Assembly (NCBI RefSeq): GCF_017901175.1
Contig: NZ_CP072793.1
Span: 2,728,001-2,792,000, forward strand
DNA: 64,000 nucleotides
Direction of reading: 5' to 3'
DNA from: Thiothrix unzii
GTDB lineage: Bacteria > Pseudomonadota > Gammaproteobacteria > Thiotrichales > Thiotrichaceae
The position numbers and the translations under genes were made by a program. Numbering within the stretch: the first letter of the stretch is position 1; each line of letters starts with the position of its first letter. The notes beneath the pieces were generated by a model, which had not been told where the DNA came from, searched no databases, and saw only the letters and a list, made by a program, of their open reading frames with translations. Of the stretch, positions 25,001 to 34,906 are shown in pieces.

Positions 25001-26153
25001 CTTTGGTCGGCGGTTCACCAGGACGCATCATCCGGTAAATTTCAATTTGCGCTTCCAATGCACTGCTTGAACTATCAATGTTCAAGGTGTTGGACATAAA
25101 CGGGCCGCGATCCAACTCATTGGTGTACAGCACGCTGAAGCTTTTCACGCTATTGTCACGTAACTTTTCCAACAGGGCATCAGTCACTTCATCGTTAGCC
25201 TTAGCCAACAATTCGCCCGTGCTGGAATCAATAATGTTGTGCGCTAAAATCTTGCCGCCCATATAGTCCTGCGGCACAACCAGCCGCGCCAGACCTGACT
25301 TTTCCAGTTGACGGATGTGTTTCGCAGTAATGCGACGACCGGTTTCCACCAACACTGCGCCATCCAGCATAATATCGAATGATGCCAATTCACCGCGCAA
25401 ACGCTCAGGAACGAGTTCCATCTCAATGGCACTATCACTCAGATGAATAGCAATTTTATCGAAGAAATAATCAAGGATTCCTTCGTTTTGCATTCCCAAC
25501 GCACGCAGCAAGATAGTCGCAGGCAATTTACGGCGACGGTCGATACGCACAAAAATGGAATCTTTCGGGTCAAATTCAAAGTCTAACCACGAGCCACGGT
25601 AAGGAATAACCCGCGCACTGTGCAGCAGCTTACCGGCTGAGTTAGATTTGCCTTTGTCGTGTTCAAAGAACACACCGGGAGAGCGATGCAACTGGGAAAC
25701 AATGACGCGCTCAGTCCCGTTAATAATGAAGGTGCCTTTATCTGTCATTAAGGGCAACTCACCAAGGTAAACATCTTGTTCCTTGATGGATTTAATAACT
25801 TTGGCATCCGCAGGGGCATCTTTATCGTAAATGACCAAACGTAATTTCACCCGCAGCGACGTAGCAAACGTCAAGCCACGCAATTGGCACTCCTGCACAT
25901 CAAACACAGGCTCTGCCAAACGGTAATCAGCATACTCTAACGCAACATAGTTGTTGTAACTGACGATTGGAAAAACAGAGGAAAAGGCCGCATGAAGACC
26001 AACACTGCGACGATCATCAACCAGCTTGTCCAACTGCAAAAATTGCCGATAGGACTCCAACTGAATCGTGAGCAGGTCGGGTACTTCCAGAATTTGTGGT
26101 CGCTTCCCAAAATCTTTGCGGATTCGTTTTTTTTCGGTATAACTCAGTCCCAT
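22071..26153 (-). CDS. rpoB: RNA polymerase beta subunit
   Basis: Beta subunit, 1360 residues (1342 in E. coli). It starts [20 protein letters not shown]. The rifampicin region is seen as [20 protein letters not shown] followed by [20 protein letters not shown], with wild-type-like residues. [20 protein letters not shown] and [20 protein letters not shown] lie in the C-terminal half. It is preceded by a hairpin in the rplL-rpoB gap. Confidence 0.99.
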   Translation of the reverse strand: MGLSYTEKKRIRKDFGKRPQILEVPDLLTIQLESYRQFLQLDKLVDDRRSVGLHAAFSSVFPIVSYNNYVALEYADYRLAEPVFDVQECQLRGLTFATSLRVKLRLVIYDKDAPADAKVIKSIKEQDVYLGELPLMTDKGTFIINGTERVIVSQLHRSPGVFFEHDKGKSNSAGKLLHSARVIPYRGSWLDFEFDPKDSIFVRIDRRRKLPATILLRALGMQNEGILDYFFDKIAIHLSDSAIEMELVPERLRGELASFDIMLDGAVLVETGRRITAKHIRQLEKSGLARLVVPQDYMGGKILAHNIIDSSTGELLAKANDEVTDALLEKLRDNSVKSFSVLYTNELDRGPFMSNTLNIDSSSSALEAQIEIYRMMRPGEPPTKESAENLFNNLFFTDDRYDLSAVGRMKFNRRLGREEATGAGVLDQGDILAVLKKLIDIRDGRDDVDDIDHLGNRRVRSVGEMAENAFRVGLVRVERAVKERLTMAESEGLMPQELVNSKPVSAAIKEFFGSSQLSQFMDQNNPLSEVTHKRRISALGPGGLTRERAGFEVRDVHPTHYGRVCPIETPEGPNIGLINSLAVYARTNDYGFLETPYRKVIDGKPTMQIDYLSAIEESNYVIAQASAELDESGSLSDEFVSCRHRNEFTLMPADKVQYMDVSPKQIVSVAASLIPFLEHDDANRALMGSNMQRQAVPCLRADKPLCGTGMERAVAQDSGSAVTARRGGVIDSVDASRVVVRVNDDEANEKGGVDIYSLIKYTRSNQNTCINQRPIVRVGDLVARGDVLADGSSTDLGELALGQNMFIAFMPWNGYNYEDSILLSERVVDEDRYTSIHIEEMACLARDTKLGPEEITADIPNVSESLLAKLDACGIIHVGAEVKPNDILVGKVTPKGESQLTPEEKLLRAIFGEKASDVKDTSLRVPTGMAGTVIDVRVFTRDGVERDARALAIQEEDLKKVRKDLRDELRIYEADIFDRFAKLVVGKEAVGGPNRLTSGTVITQMYLDNLEHKDWFAIRMQDEDINVQLEALSQQVDEKKKHYETRLQKQRDKLMAGDDLAPGVLKMVKVYIAVKRRMQPGDKMAGRHGNKGVVSRIVPVEDMPYLENGQTVDIVLNPLGVPSRMNVGQVLETHLGWAAKGLGEKIGRMIDAKARIDELRQFISEVYATGGNPNQDHVIEEMTDDEVIALSANLRKGVPMATQVFDGAAESEIKAMLRLADLPESGQTLLHDGRTGDAFERKVTVGYMHMLKLNHLVDDKMHARSTGPYSLVTQQPLGGKAQFGGQRFGEMEVWALEAYGAAYTLQEMLTVKSDDVNGRNKMYKNIVDGDHYMEASMPESFNVLMKEIRSLGLNIELERD

Positions 26154-26224
26154 CGTCTTTCCTCTTCTGGAATCAGAACTCCGGCCAACTCATGCCGGTT
26201 CTTTAGGCAAGCTTAATAAGCGAG

Positions 26225-26258
26225 AAAAGGCCGACAATGCAAAACGCCTTGTCAGCCT
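26225..26258 (-). terminator. Attenuator-like hairpin between rplL and rpoB
   Basis: Arms 26,228-26,237 and 26,249-26,258 pair over ten positions on the minus strand, one of them a G-U, with an 11-nt loop. TTTT follows (complement of 26,225-26,228). It lies after rplL and before rpoB. E. coli has a partial terminator at this same place that lowers rpoBC expression relative to the L7/L12 gene, and this element is the likely counterpart. Confidence 0.65.
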
Positions 26259-26299
26259 GTAGCGAGTAGCAGAACTAATCGCAGAGCAACGTACAAACC

Positions 26300-26674
26300 T
26301 TACTTCAGTTCGACAGTTGCGCCTGCATCTTCCAGTTCTTTCTTCAACTTAGCAGCATCATCCTTGCTTGCAGCTTCCTTCACAACGGAAGGAACGCCTT
26401 CAACCATGTCTTTCGCTTCTTTCAAGCCCAGACCAGTTGCGCCACGGACAACCTTGATAACGTTGATTTTGTTAGCACCAAAGCTAGTCATAACAACGTT
26501 GAATTCAGTTTGTTCTTCAACTACCGCAGCCGCTTCAGAAGCAGCAGGGCCAGCAGCAACAGCAACAGCAGCCGTTACGCCAAACTTTTCTTCGATTGCT
26601 GAAATCAGGTCAACGATTTCAGTTACAGTCATGTTGGCAAACGTTTCCAACATATCTTCTTTAGTACAAGCCAT
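26300..26674 (-). CDS. rplL: 50S ribosomal protein L7/L12
   Basis: Stalk protein L7/L12, 124 residues (121 in E. coli). The N-terminal dimerisation part is [20 protein letters not shown], then an alanine-rich hinge (about 36-55), then the factor-binding C-terminal domain with [20 protein letters not shown] and [15 protein letters not shown]. It starts [10 protein letters not shown]. The gene is 28 bp after rplJ. Confidence 0.97.
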   Translation of the reverse strand: MACTKEDMLETFANMTVTEIVDLISAIEEKFGVTAAVAVAAGPAASEAAAVVEEQTEFNVVMTSFGANKINVIKVVRGATGLGLKEAKDMVEGVPSVVKEAASKDDAAKLKKELEDAGATVELK

Positions 26675-26702
26675 TTTGTTTCTCCAAAACCTAAATCAGT
26701 AA

Positions 26703-27221
26703 TCAATCTAAGCTAATGCCAGCGGCTTCAGCTTTTTGGTCACGCAATGCAGCAAGAGTGCGAGCGAATTTATCCAACGGTGCACGCAGGACAGCAGCCA
26801 AGGTGGCCAGTGCCTGATCGCGGGTTGGCAATTTCGCCAGACGATCCAATTCAGAAGCTGGGAGCATAGCACCGTCGATAGCGACGAACTTTACTTCCAT
26901 CTTGTCATGGGCTTTGTCTTTCTTGAAGTCTTTAATCAGACGTGCCGCTGAGCCTGGGTCTTCCTGAGAAAACGCCAATACCAACGGACCAACCAAACCG
27001 TCTTGGATACACTCGAAAGCAGTACCTTTAACAGCGATTCGCGCCAGATTATTCTTCACAACACGCAGGTACACCCCATTCTTACGTGCGTTTTGACGCA
27101 ACGTAGTGAGTTGAGCTACGGTCAATCCACGGTACTCAGCAGCTACCGCAGAATAAGCACTTGCAGCAACTGCGGCCACTTCAGAGACAATCTCTTTTTT
27201 CTCTTGCAGTGTTAATGCCAC
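26703..27221 (-). CDS. rplJ: 50S ribosomal protein L10
   Basis: Stalk base protein L10, 172 residues (165 in E. coli), which anchors the L7/L12 dimers. It starts MALTLQEKKEIVSEVAAVAA; AVAAEYRGLTVAQLTTLR is the signature. Autoregulation by the L10-L12 complex binding the mRNA leader is known in bacteria and would act on the 269-bp leader upstream. Confidence 0.97.
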   Translation of the reverse strand: MALTLQEKKEIVSEVAAVAASAYSAVAAEYRGLTVAQLTTLRQNARKNGVYLRVVKNNLARIAVKGTAFECIQDGLVGPLVLAFSQEDPGSAARLIKDFKKDKAHDKMEVKFVAIDGAMLPASELDRLAKLPTRDQALATLAAVLRAPLDKFARTLAALRDQKAEAAGISLD

Positions 27222-27490
27222 GTTATCTACTCCTGGTTTGGCGGATAATCCACCATTTATCGATCACTTGCCGGAAATCCGGCTTGCGAAGGAAACAGCG
27301 TCCCAAACCATCTTACTGACTCGGGGAACGCCATCTGCGCAGGTTCTCTACAGATTATGCAGAACCATTAAGCTTAAGGCTTTAAGCACCTGCGGTCTTT
27401 GACGACATACATCCTGTATATCTTTTTGCCTTGCGGCAGTCCCCATCCTTGGGAACGGGAGAAAGGGACAGGTTAACCGTCCCAATTCTG
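27222..27490 (-). promoter_or_regulatory. rplJ leader region (probable L10 autoregulatory leader)
   Basis: A 269-bp gene-free stretch between rplA and rplJ. Immediately after rplA, an imperfect inverted repeat (27,465-27,483, central GGTTAACC) is followed on the minus strand by TTTCT and could be a terminator. Further hairpins are a stem with a GCAA tetraloop at 27,427-27,438 and a 6-bp stem at 27,270-27,283 near the rplJ ribosome-binding site. Position and structure suit the L10 leader known from E. coli. I could not confirm the protein-binding core by eye. Confidence 0.5.
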
Positions 27491-28186
27491 TTAGTAAGAC
27501 AGTGATGCGTTATCGACTGTCAAACCTGTACCCATCGTTGTGGATACAGAAACTTTCTTCAGATAAACACCCTTGGAAGTGGATGGCTTCATCTTCATTA
27601 AGTCGGATACCAATGCATTGATGTTGCCGACCAACTTGTCAGTATCAAAATCAACATTGCCAACAGAGCAATGGATGATACCGGCTTTATCAGTACGGTA
27701 ACGTACCTGACCCGATTTTGCGTTACGCACTGCACCTGCAACGTCTGGCGTTACTGTGCCAACTTTAGGGTTAGGCATCAAACCACGCGGACCGAGGATT
27801 TGACCCAACTGACCTACGACGCGCATTGCATCTGGGCTGGCGATAACCACATCAAAGTCCATCTTACCGGCTTTGATTTCAGCAGCTAAATCATCGAAAC
27901 CTACGATGTCAGCACCAGCAGCCGTCGCTGCTTCAGCATTTGCACCTTGTGCGAATACTGCAACGCGCACAGTTTTACCGTTGCCGTTTGGCAGTACCGT
28001 AGAACCACGCACAACTTGGTCAGATTTACGCGGGTCAACACCCAAGTTAACACTGACATCAACGCTTTCTAAAAACTTTGCACGTGGCAGCGATTTCAGG
28101 GTATCAAGCGCATCAGCTACAACATAAGACTTGGTGCGGTCGATTTTTTCTGCGATTGCTTTTTGGCGTTTGGTTAATTTTGCCAT
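27491..28186 (-). CDS. rplA: 50S ribosomal protein L1
   Basis: L1, 231 residues from the start [20 protein letters not shown]; an in-frame ATG seven codons earlier overlaps rplK and is not used. The [20 protein letters not shown] segment is the signature. L1 forms the mobile stalk by the E site and in E. coli represses the rplKA operon. It is 1 bp after rplK. Confidence 0.97.
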   Translation of the reverse strand: MAKLTKRQKAIAEKIDRTKSYVVADALDTLKSLPRAKFLESVDVSVNLGVDPRKSDQVVRGSTVLPNGNGKTVRVAVFAQGANAEAATAAGADIVGFDDLAAEIKAGKMDFDVVIASPDAMRVVGQLGQILGPRGLMPNPKVGTVTPDVAGAVRNAKSGQVRYRTDKAGIIHCSVGNVDFDTDKLVGNINALVSDLMKMKPSTSKGVYLKKVSVSTTMGTGLTVDNASLSY

Positions 28187-28187
28187 C

Positions 28188-28619
28188 TTACACACCCTCC
28201 ACTTCAAGACCCATACTACGGGCTGTGCCTGCGATAGTACGTACCGCAGCTTCTAAACTAGCCGCAGTCAAATCAGGGGTTTTAGCTTTAGCAATGTCTT
28301 CCAACTGCGCCAGCGTGACTTTACCTACTTTATTGCTGTTAGGTTTGGCACTACCGGACTGGATGCCAGCGGCCTTTTTCAACAATACAGAAGCAGGTGT
28401 TGTTTTCATTACAAACGTAAAGCTTTTATCGCTGTATGCTGTAATTACAACAGGTGTTGGCAAACCAACTTCGAGACCCTGCGTAGCGGCATTGAACGCT
28501 TTGCAGAATTCCATAATATTCAAACCACGTTGACCCAGTGCAGGACCGATTGGTGGACTTGGGTTTGCTTTACCAGCCGGAACTTGCAGCTTGATGAAAG
28601 CAATGACTTTCTTTGCCAT
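28188..28619 (-). CDS. rplK: 50S ribosomal protein L11
   Basis: L11, 143 residues (142 in E. coli). It starts [40 protein letters not shown] is the thiostrepton-loop signature, and the C-terminal domain binds the GTPase-associated rRNA. It also supports RelA activation in other bacteria. It follows nusG by 54 bp. Confidence 0.97.
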   Translation of the reverse strand: MAKKVIAFIKLQVPAGKANPSPPIGPALGQRGLNIMEFCKAFNAATQGLEVGLPTPVVITAYSDKSFTFVMKTTPASVLLKKAAGIQSGSAKPNSNKVGKVTLAQLEDIAKAKTPDLTAASLEAAVRTIAGTARSMGLEVEGV

Positions 28620-28673
28620 GATGTTTTCCTATAAATGGGTAATAACGCCTTACGGCTCCCCGTGACTACCGAG

Positions 28674-29207
28674 TCAGGCTTTCTCGACCTGATAGAACTC
28701 AAGCTCAACGGGCGTTGAGCGACCAAAAATTTGCACTGCCACTAACAGACGACTTTTTTCGTAATTTGCTTCTTCGACCACGCCGTTGAAGTCTTTAAAT
28801 GGCCCGTCAGTTACACGCACCACTTCGCCAGCATCGAAGAGAACCTTCGGACGTGGCTTTTCCGCGCCTTCTTCAACGCGACGCATAATATTATCGACTT
28901 CTTTTTGCGTAATTGGAGCTGGCTTGTCTGCTTTACCGCCGATGAAACCCAAAACTTTTGGTGTTTCCTTTACCATATGCCAAGTTTCGTCATTCATTTC
29001 CATTTCGACTAATACATAGCCCGGAAAGAACTTACGCTCACTTCTGCGTTTTTGACCATCGCGCATCTCAACCACTTCTTCAGTGGGAACCAACGCCTGA
29101 CCAAAAGCATCTTGCAATCCAAAACGTATAACACGCTCTTCAAGCGAACGTTTTACCTGATTCTCAAACCCGGAATAGGCTTGAACAACATACCAACGCA
29201 TCGCCAT
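28674..29207 (-). CDS. nusG: Transcription termination/antitermination factor NusG
   Basis: NusG, 177 residues (181 in E. coli). The NGN domain starts [19 protein letters not shown], with [20 protein letters not shown] and [10 protein letters not shown]. The KOW domain begins [17 protein letters not shown]. The start ATG overlaps the secE stop by one base (TAATG) and has GGAGG 7 nt upstream, which decides between two close ATGs. Confidence 0.97.
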   Translation of the reverse strand: MAMRWYVVQAYSGFENQVKRSLEERVIRFGLQDAFGQALVPTEEVVEMRDGQKRRSERKFFPGYVLVEMEMNDETWHMVKETPKVLGFIGGKADKPAPITQKEVDNIMRRVEEGAEKPRPKVLFDAGEVVRVTDGPFKDFNGVVEEANYEKSRLLVAVQIFGRSTPVELEFYQVEKA

Positions 29208-29599
29208 TAGGAACCTCCACCGAGCAGGCTTTTAACACTCCAACCAAGCAGAGAGTCAACACCCCAGAGAAAAATCGCCAAAACTAGCACAATCACCATT
29301 ACCATTAGGGTTGTCTGGAGCGTTTCAGCACGGGTAGGCCAGACCATTTTACGGACTTCCAAACGGGAGTCTTTCATAAAGCCTAACAACCGCTTACCAC
29401 TCAATGTACTCAATGCTGTAAATACAGCAGCACCTACGATAGCAAGCAAACCTAATACGCGGAGAAGCAACGATACCGCCTCACCCTGCCAAGTCTCAAA
29501 ATAGTAAAACCCCGCAATACCTGTGATTAGCAGGGCGAGGGAAACAATGAGCTTTACCGTATCAAGTGAGGAGCCCTGTTCTTCGGTATTTACTGACAT
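29207..29599 (-). CDS. secE: Preprotein translocase subunit SecE
   Basis: SecE clamp of the SecYEG channel, 130 residues from the start [20 protein letters not shown]. It is the three-helix type found in gammaproteobacteria. Two hydrophobic helices come first, then the amphipathic [20 protein letters not shown] segment and the essential third helix. The longer in-frame reading upstream would enter the tRNA-Trp spacer and is not used. Confidence 0.95.
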   Translation of the reverse strand: MSVNTEEQGSSLDTVKLIVSLALLITGIAGFYYFETWQGEAVSLLLRVLGLLAIVGAAVFTALSTLSGKRLLGFMKDSRLEVRKMVWPTRAETLQTTLMVMVIVLVLAIFLWGVDSLLGWSVKSLLGGGS

Positions 29600-29693
29600 A
29601 TTCTTATCCAAAAACCTGAAGCCGTATGACTTTGGGCAGTCCACTGCAAAAACGTTAACTTACAATCCACTATCCAAAGCCATCTATTAAAGA

Positions 29694-29769
29694 TGGCAGG
29701 GCAAGAGGGAATCGAACCCCCAACCTGCGGTTTTGGAGACCGCCGCTCTGCCAATTGAGCTATTGCCCT
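29694..29769 (-). tRNA. tRNA-Trp (anticodon CCA)
   Basis: A 76-nt cloverleaf with encoded CCA. Acceptor AGGGCAA pairs with TTGCCCT, discriminator G; anticodon stem GCGGT/ACCGC with loop CTCCAAA gives CCA; T-loop GGTTCGATTCC. It lies between tuf copy 2 and secE, as in E. coli. Confidence 0.98.
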
Positions 29770-29828
29770 GTAAGGGAAAGAAAGAGCAGGGAGACTACTC
29801 CCTACTCTTTCAAAACACAAGATGCTAT

Positions 29829-31019
29829 TTACGCAATGATCTTAGAAACAACGCCAGCACCAACGGTACGACCACCTTCGCGGATAGCGAAACGCAGACC
29901 GTCTTCCATCGCGATTGGGTTAATCAGCGTAACAACCAATTTAACGTTGTCACCCGGCATAACCATTTCAACGCCTTCTGGCAGTTCGCAAGCACCGGTC
30001 ACGTCCGTAGTACGGAAGTAGAACTGCGGGCGATAGCCTTTGAAGAATGGCGTATGGCGACCACCTTCATCTTTAGACAGAACATAAACTTCTGCTTCAA
30101 ACGTAGTGTGCGGCTTGATTGAACCCGGCTTACACAGAACCTGACCACGCTCAACGTCTTCACGCTTAGTACCACGCAGCAACAAACCAACATTGTCACC
30201 CGCCATACCTTGATCCAACAACTTACGGAACATTTCAACGCCCGTAACAGTAGTCGCTTTAGTTTCGCGGATACCAACGATTTCGATGGTCTCACCAACT
30301 TTAACCAAACCACGCTCGATACGACCAGTAACTACTGTACCACGACCTGAGATGGAGAATACGTCTTCAACTGGCATCAGGAATGTGCCGTCAACTGCAC
30401 GCACTGGATCTGGAATAAAGGTATCGATTGCTTCGATCAAACGTGCGATAGATGGCACACCGATTTCTGACGTATCACCTTCCAAAGCCAGACGCGCTGA
30501 ACCTTGAACGATTGGCGTATCATCACCAGGGAAGTCATAACTGCTCAGCAGCTCACGCAGCTCCATTTCAACCAGCTCTAACAGCTCTGCGTCATCAACC
30601 AAGTCACATTTATTCATGTAAACCAGAACGTAAGGAACGCCAACCTGACGAGACAGCAAGATATGCTCACGTGTCTGTGGCATTGGACCGTCAGCAGCAG
30701 AACAAACCAGAATCGCGCCGTCCATCTGAGCCGCACCCGTGATCATGTTTTTAACATAGTCAGCATGGCCTGGGCAGTCTACGTGTGCGTAGTGGCGTGT
30801 TGCAGATTCATATTCTACGTGCGCTGTGGAGATAGTGATACCACGCGCTCTTTCTTCAGGAGCAGCATCGATTTGATCGTAAGCCTTAGATTCACCACCA
30901 TACAGCTTAGCCTGAACAACCGTCAGTGCCGCCGTCAGCGTGGTTTTGCCGTGGTCAACGTGACCAATCGTGCCGACGTTTACGTGCGTTTTATTACGCT
31001 CAAATTTACCTTTTGCCAT
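29829..31019 (-). CDS. tuf: Elongation factor Tu, copy 2 (intact)
   Basis: Complete EF-Tu, 396 residues. It starts [19 protein letters not shown] at the ATG complementary to 31,017-31,019; upstream in-frame codons run into tRNA-Thr and are excluded. G motifs: GHVDHGKT (19-26), DCPGHADYV (81-89), NKCD (about 136-139). It is the tufB-type locus, flanked by tRNA-Thr and tRNA-Trp. Because copy 1 is frameshifted, this may be the only working EF-Tu gene in the window. Confidence 0.98.
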   Translation of the reverse strand: MAKGKFERNKTHVNVGTIGHVDHGKTTLTAALTVVQAKLYGGESKAYDQIDAAPEERARGITISTAHVEYESATRHYAHVDCPGHADYVKNMITGAAQMDGAILVCSAADGPMPQTREHILLSRQVGVPYVLVYMNKCDLVDDAELLELVEMELRELLSSYDFPGDDTPIVQGSARLALEGDTSEIGVPSIARLIEAIDTFIPDPVRAVDGTFLMPVEDVFSISGRGTVVTGRIERGLVKVGETIEIVGIRETKATTVTGVEMFRKLLDQGMAGDNVGLLLRGTKREDVERGQVLCKPGSIKPHTTFEAEVYVLSKDEGGRHTPFFKGYRPQFYFRTTDVTGACELPEGVEMVMPGDNVKLVVTLINPIAMEDGLRFAIREGGRTVGAGVVSKIIA

Positions 31020-31052
31020 GACCGATAACTTCCCGTTACATTTCTGAATAAT

Positions 31053-31128
<76 letters not shown>

Positions 31129-31155
31129 AAAACCATTTAACGACTCAGCCAGTAG

Positions 31156-31229
<74 letters not shown>

Positions 31230-31294
31230 CTGAAGCCGTCTACTCACGCCGGATCACGGAATGAATCAAGCTGGACGTGTAAACCAATAAAATA

Positions 31295-31379
<85 letters not shown>

Positions 31380-31395
31380 GACTGGAAAGGACGAC

Positions 31396-31424
31396 ATTCT
31401 GAGTGAATCACCCGCCAATGTCAA
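31396..31424 (-). promoter_or_regulatory. Sigma70-type promoter of the tRNA-Tyr/Gly/Thr-tuf-tRNA-Trp-secE-nusG operon
   Basis: On the minus strand there is a perfect -35 TTGACA (31,419-31,424), a 17-bp spacer and a -10 CAGAAT (31,396-31,401). The 5' end of tRNA-Tyr is 16 bp further on. No other promoter of similar quality is seen before nusG, so the tRNAs, tuf and secE-nusG are probably one transcript that is processed. Confidence 0.75.
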
Positions 31425-31585
31425 CCTTGAGAAAGCAGAATTTTGTGATTAATTTGGAGCAGCTAAACGGTATTACTGACTGCCTTGCACCATCACAATG
31501 GAACGCGGCAATCATAATCGCTGTACGCCTCAAAAATCCAGCCCTGACTGCATAAAAAACTCACCCAACCCCACAAAACTCATGA

Positions 31586-34500
31586 TTAACGGCCAAGCGG
31601 GCCTTTATTGGTGTCAATTTTGTAAATCAAATCGACACTCTGATGAATGCCCGACTTCACTTCCACCTGCAATCGCTTATTCACCTGATACGTCAAGGCC
31701 ACGCGCTGCAACGAATCAAACAAGCTCACAATGTAGCGCACGTACAAACGCGGTCCCAAGCGTTTGCCCAAAGACAGCTCGCTTTGGCTAATATCACCGC
31801 TTTTACTGTTCAAGCCCACATCGTCCAAACCCAGACTGCCGCCGAGTTGCTGCACTAAACTTTCACCACCAGCCACGCCAAGTTGCGTCACCGCATCCAC
31901 CAACAAGGAAGATTGATCACCACTGAGACCTGACATCGCACGCCCAGTCAACAAGTAACTCAAGGTATCACTCTGGGTTTGTTGCGGGCTGGAAAATAGC
32001 GTCGATTCCGGTTTGCGCACCGTACCCGCCAAGGCCATGCCGACTTTAATATCGCCACCATCGACTTCGCGCACCGCACGCACGTCTAAGCCGGGATTAT
32101 CCAACGCACCGTTGAACAGTAAACGTCCGCGCTCAATCGCAAGGTTTTGCCCATAAGCTTTGTACACGCCATCAACCACGCTTAACACGCCCTCTGCCAC
32201 AATGTCCTGACGGGTGCGCAAGACCCGTAACTTGCCTTCCAAACGTGCATCTAGGCCAAAACCGTTGAATTTCACCTTATCGCCCAAGGTAATACTGACA
32301 TTCGGTTGAATATCCAGCGGCGCATCTTTCACCAATACACCTGTGGGTCGAGGAGCCGCACGCCGCCCGACGATAATCACGTCACTGGAACGCACACTTG
32401 CTGACGGTGGAATTTCACGCAAATTCACTGTTGCCTGCGGAATAACCACATCACCCGTCACTGCCACACTGCCCGGACTTACCTGAAACTGTAAACGTGG
32501 CGAAAACCATGCTTGTACTTCATGGGTATCCATCAGTTTCAGATTATCGCCTTGCAAGCTCACGTCTGCCCGCCAACGCGCTAAATCGGCTAATGACAGC
32601 GTGCCATTGGCATTCAGCACTCCCTGCCCTGCACGCAGCGAACCGGTCAATGTCGCACGGTCACTGCCGCTGGCTTGCATCACCGCATTAATCGCCTCTA
32701 ACGTTACCCCGGCTTCGGGCAAATGCACCTGCCCGTTGGCTAAACGCACCGTACCTGCCACATTGGGCTTGCTGAGCGCACCTGTTATTTGCAAATCCGC
32801 CGTGATATTGCCTTGTAACTGCTCAATTTGCGACGAGAAGCGTTCCAACCAAGCAATATCCGGCAAAGTCGCAGCCAAACGCGCATTGATACGATGATTA
32901 CCGTCTTGCGGCGACAAGGTTAACCCGCCATCGGCTCGCAGCGTGCCATAACCGCTGAGATCGGCCTGCGCTTTACCTTCCAATTGCCGATCGTTCAAGG
33001 TTAAATCGGCACGGGCATTGCTGTAACGCACGGTTTCAGGCTTACCTTTTTCGCCACGCAAGGTGATGCTGCCATCGGATAAACGCACGTTAGCGTTCGC
33101 CACTGGCTTACCGCCGCGCTGTTCAAAATGGTAATCAGCACTGACCGACCCGTCAGGATTCAAACCTTCCGGCAACCAAGGGCGCAACATCAGTAGCGGG
33201 ATTTGCTGCACCTTACCCGTCAAGGTCACACCCTGCTGAGGCGACCACGTAGGCTTGCCGCACGCGCGTGACCCACGACTCACTAGACAAATTTCAGAGC
33301 TATTAAACGCTGTTGCGGATGCTTCGAGCTTGACCGCGCTTGCCATTGTCCAATCGCCTGCGGCGGTATTGCGCAATGCTAAATTTTGCACCGTGCCGCG
33401 CCATTGTTGATTTTGCCAAGCACCGGTTGCGGCAAATTCGGCTTTGCCTTCGGCGTGAACCAATTGCGCACTGACGGTGTGATTTTCCAGCGTACCTTTG
33501 CCGTCGAGCTTGAGGGTTTTCAACAGCGTGTCGCCACTGCGGAAATCTTGCGCATCCGCTTTGAGAGTATACACGTCGCCGCTTTGACTGATTTGCGCAT
33601 CCACCGCCCCCAGACGGTAATCTTGGTAGCGTAATTTATTGCCTTTTAAATCGGCTTGCAGTTGCGGTTTTGCCAGCGTGCCTTGCAATGTGCCCGCGCC
33701 TTTGAGACTGCCTTCCAGCCCTTTCCACGCATTCGCGAGGTTGTTTGCGTCGATTTTCCAGCGTAAATCCAGCACCTCGCCCACACCGCCTTCGGCTTGT
33801 AATTGGTTATTGCCCACTTGCGCGGTGACTTTTTCCAATTGCAGTTGCTTGCCATCCCACGCGGCTTTGCCTTTGGCTTCTACCGGGTATTCGCGCAAAC
33901 GGCCTTGTAGCTGGGTTACGTCTAAGGTGAGTTGCGGCTTGCCTGCTGCCCACTGGCCTTGTGAGGTCAACGCCACATTGAGGCTGCCGGGCATATCTTT
34001 ACTAAAAATTTCCGGGTTGAGTTTGGTGCCGGTAAGAGTTGCATCCCAACGTAACGCGTCTTTCCAGTCCAGCGCACCGGAAACGGTGACATCCCCGGCT
34101 TTGCCATTGAGTTGTAGCCGCGCTACTTGCAACGCACTGAGCGTGCCGTCGCCCTGTAAACTGCCCTGATAACGCGGGTAATGTGCGTATTGCCAATCAG
34201 CATTAGCATTGACGGTGTAATGTTGCCAATCGCCAACCAGTTGCAGGGTGCTGGTTCCCGTGCCCCACGCTTTGCTGGCGGAATCCACCGCCAGTTTCAA
34301 ATCCAGCGCGTGCGGTTTACGCAACTCCAAATCGCCTTGCACCGTCAGATCTGTCTTGCCGTTAGCGTCGTGGAATTGCGCTTGCAAGGTGTCCAGATGC
34401 AATGCGCCAGCGCGGGTAGTACCTTTCAAGTGCACATCGCGAAAAGCCAACGGCACATCGCCCTGCCAGATTTCGAGGGTTTTAACACTGACGTTTTCAG

Positions 34501-34906
34501 CATTGATATTGAAAGGTAACGACACCGTTGGCGGGGCAAATACGGACGAGGTGGCGGAAGGAGTTGCGGGTGATAAGTGAATCACTAGCTTATCCACCTG
34601 CATACTCACGATGCGTAAGGTTAAGCGTGAACCTAAATCCATTTCGTGTTGCAGGGCGACACCTTGCATCTCGATTTGCGAACCTGCGTCGTGCCATTGC
34701 GCCCGTTGTACATTGAGGTGATTGATTAATGCGCCATCCACGCCTTCCAATACCAAATCCGGCACAACCCGCTGCAAGGTACTGACTAACAAGCGCGTAC
34801 CGCCCCCAGAAACTGCCAGCAATGCCGCGCCCACCAACGTAAATAGCAACAACAGCAGTATCACCGCCAAGGGGTGAATCAACAGATAGTGCAACCAACG
34901 CTTCAC
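31586..34906 (-). CDS. tamB: Translocation and assembly module protein TamB (DUF490 family)
   Basis: Large periplasmic protein of 1106 residues (1259 in E. coli). An N-terminal membrane anchor (residues 10-33, LAVILLLLLFTLVGAALLAV) is followed by a long run of beta repeats and the DUF490 domain at the C-terminus (about 760-1106). It bridges the two membranes, works with TamA in outer-membrane assembly, and the family is also linked to lipid transport. The start is a GTG overlapping the tamA stop (GTGA). The order tamA-tamB and the overlap support the call. Confidence 0.92.
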   Translation of the reverse strand: MKRWLHYLLIHPLAVILLLLLFTLVGAALLAVSGGGTRLLVSTLQRVVPDLVLEGVDGALINHLNVQRAQWHDAGSQIEMQGVALQHEMDLGSRLTLRIVSMQVDKLVIHLSPATPSATSSVFAPPTVSLPFNINAENVSVKTLEIWQGDVPLAFRDVHLKGTTRAGALHLDTLQAQFHDANGKTDLTVQGDLELRKPHALDLKLAVDSASKAWGTGTSTLQLVGDWQHYTVNANADWQYAHYPRYQGSLQGDGTLSALQVARLQLNGKAGDVTVSGALDWKDALRWDATLTGTKLNPEIFSKDMPGSLNVALTSQGQWAAGKPQLTLDVTQLQGRLREYPVEAKGKAAWDGKQLQLEKVTAQVGNNQLQAEGGVGEVLDLRWKIDANNLANAWKGLEGSLKGAGTLQGTLAKPQLQADLKGNKLRYQDYRLGAVDAQISQSGDVYTLKADAQDFRSGDTLLKTLKLDGKGTLENHTVSAQLVHAEGKAEFAATGAWQNQQWRGTVQNLALRNTAAGDWTMASAVKLEASATAFNSSEICLVSRGSRACGKPTWSPQQGVTLTGKVQQIPLLMLRPWLPEGLNPDGSVSADYHFEQRGGKPVANANVRLSDGSITLRGEKGKPETVRYSNARADLTLNDRQLEGKAQADLSGYGTLRADGGLTLSPQDGNHRINARLAATLPDIAWLERFSSQIEQLQGNITADLQITGALSKPNVAGTVRLANGQVHLPEAGVTLEAINAVMQASGSDRATLTGSLRAGQGVLNANGTLSLADLARWRADVSLQGDNLKLMDTHEVQAWFSPRLQFQVSPGSVAVTGDVVIPQATVNLREIPPSASVRSSDVIIVGRRAAPRPTGVLVKDAPLDIQPNVSITLGDKVKFNGFGLDARLEGKLRVLRTRQDIVAEGVLSVVDGVYKAYGQNLAIERGRLLFNGALDNPGLDVRAVREVDGGDIKVGMALAGTVRKPESTLFSSPQQTQSDTLSYLLTGRAMSGLSGDQSSLLVDAVTQLGVAGGESLVQQLGGSLGLDDVGLNSKSGDISQSELSLGKRLGPRLYVRYIVSLFDSLQRVALTYQVNKRLQVEVKSGIHQSVDLIYKIDTNKGPLGR

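Noticed and set aside
29829-31019. The two tuf genes being one gene assembled twice
   Set aside because: They differ at many bases and several residues and have different neighbours.
31498-31791. 97-residue plus-strand frame near tamB's end
   Set aside because: It runs antisense into tamB and looks like no known protein.
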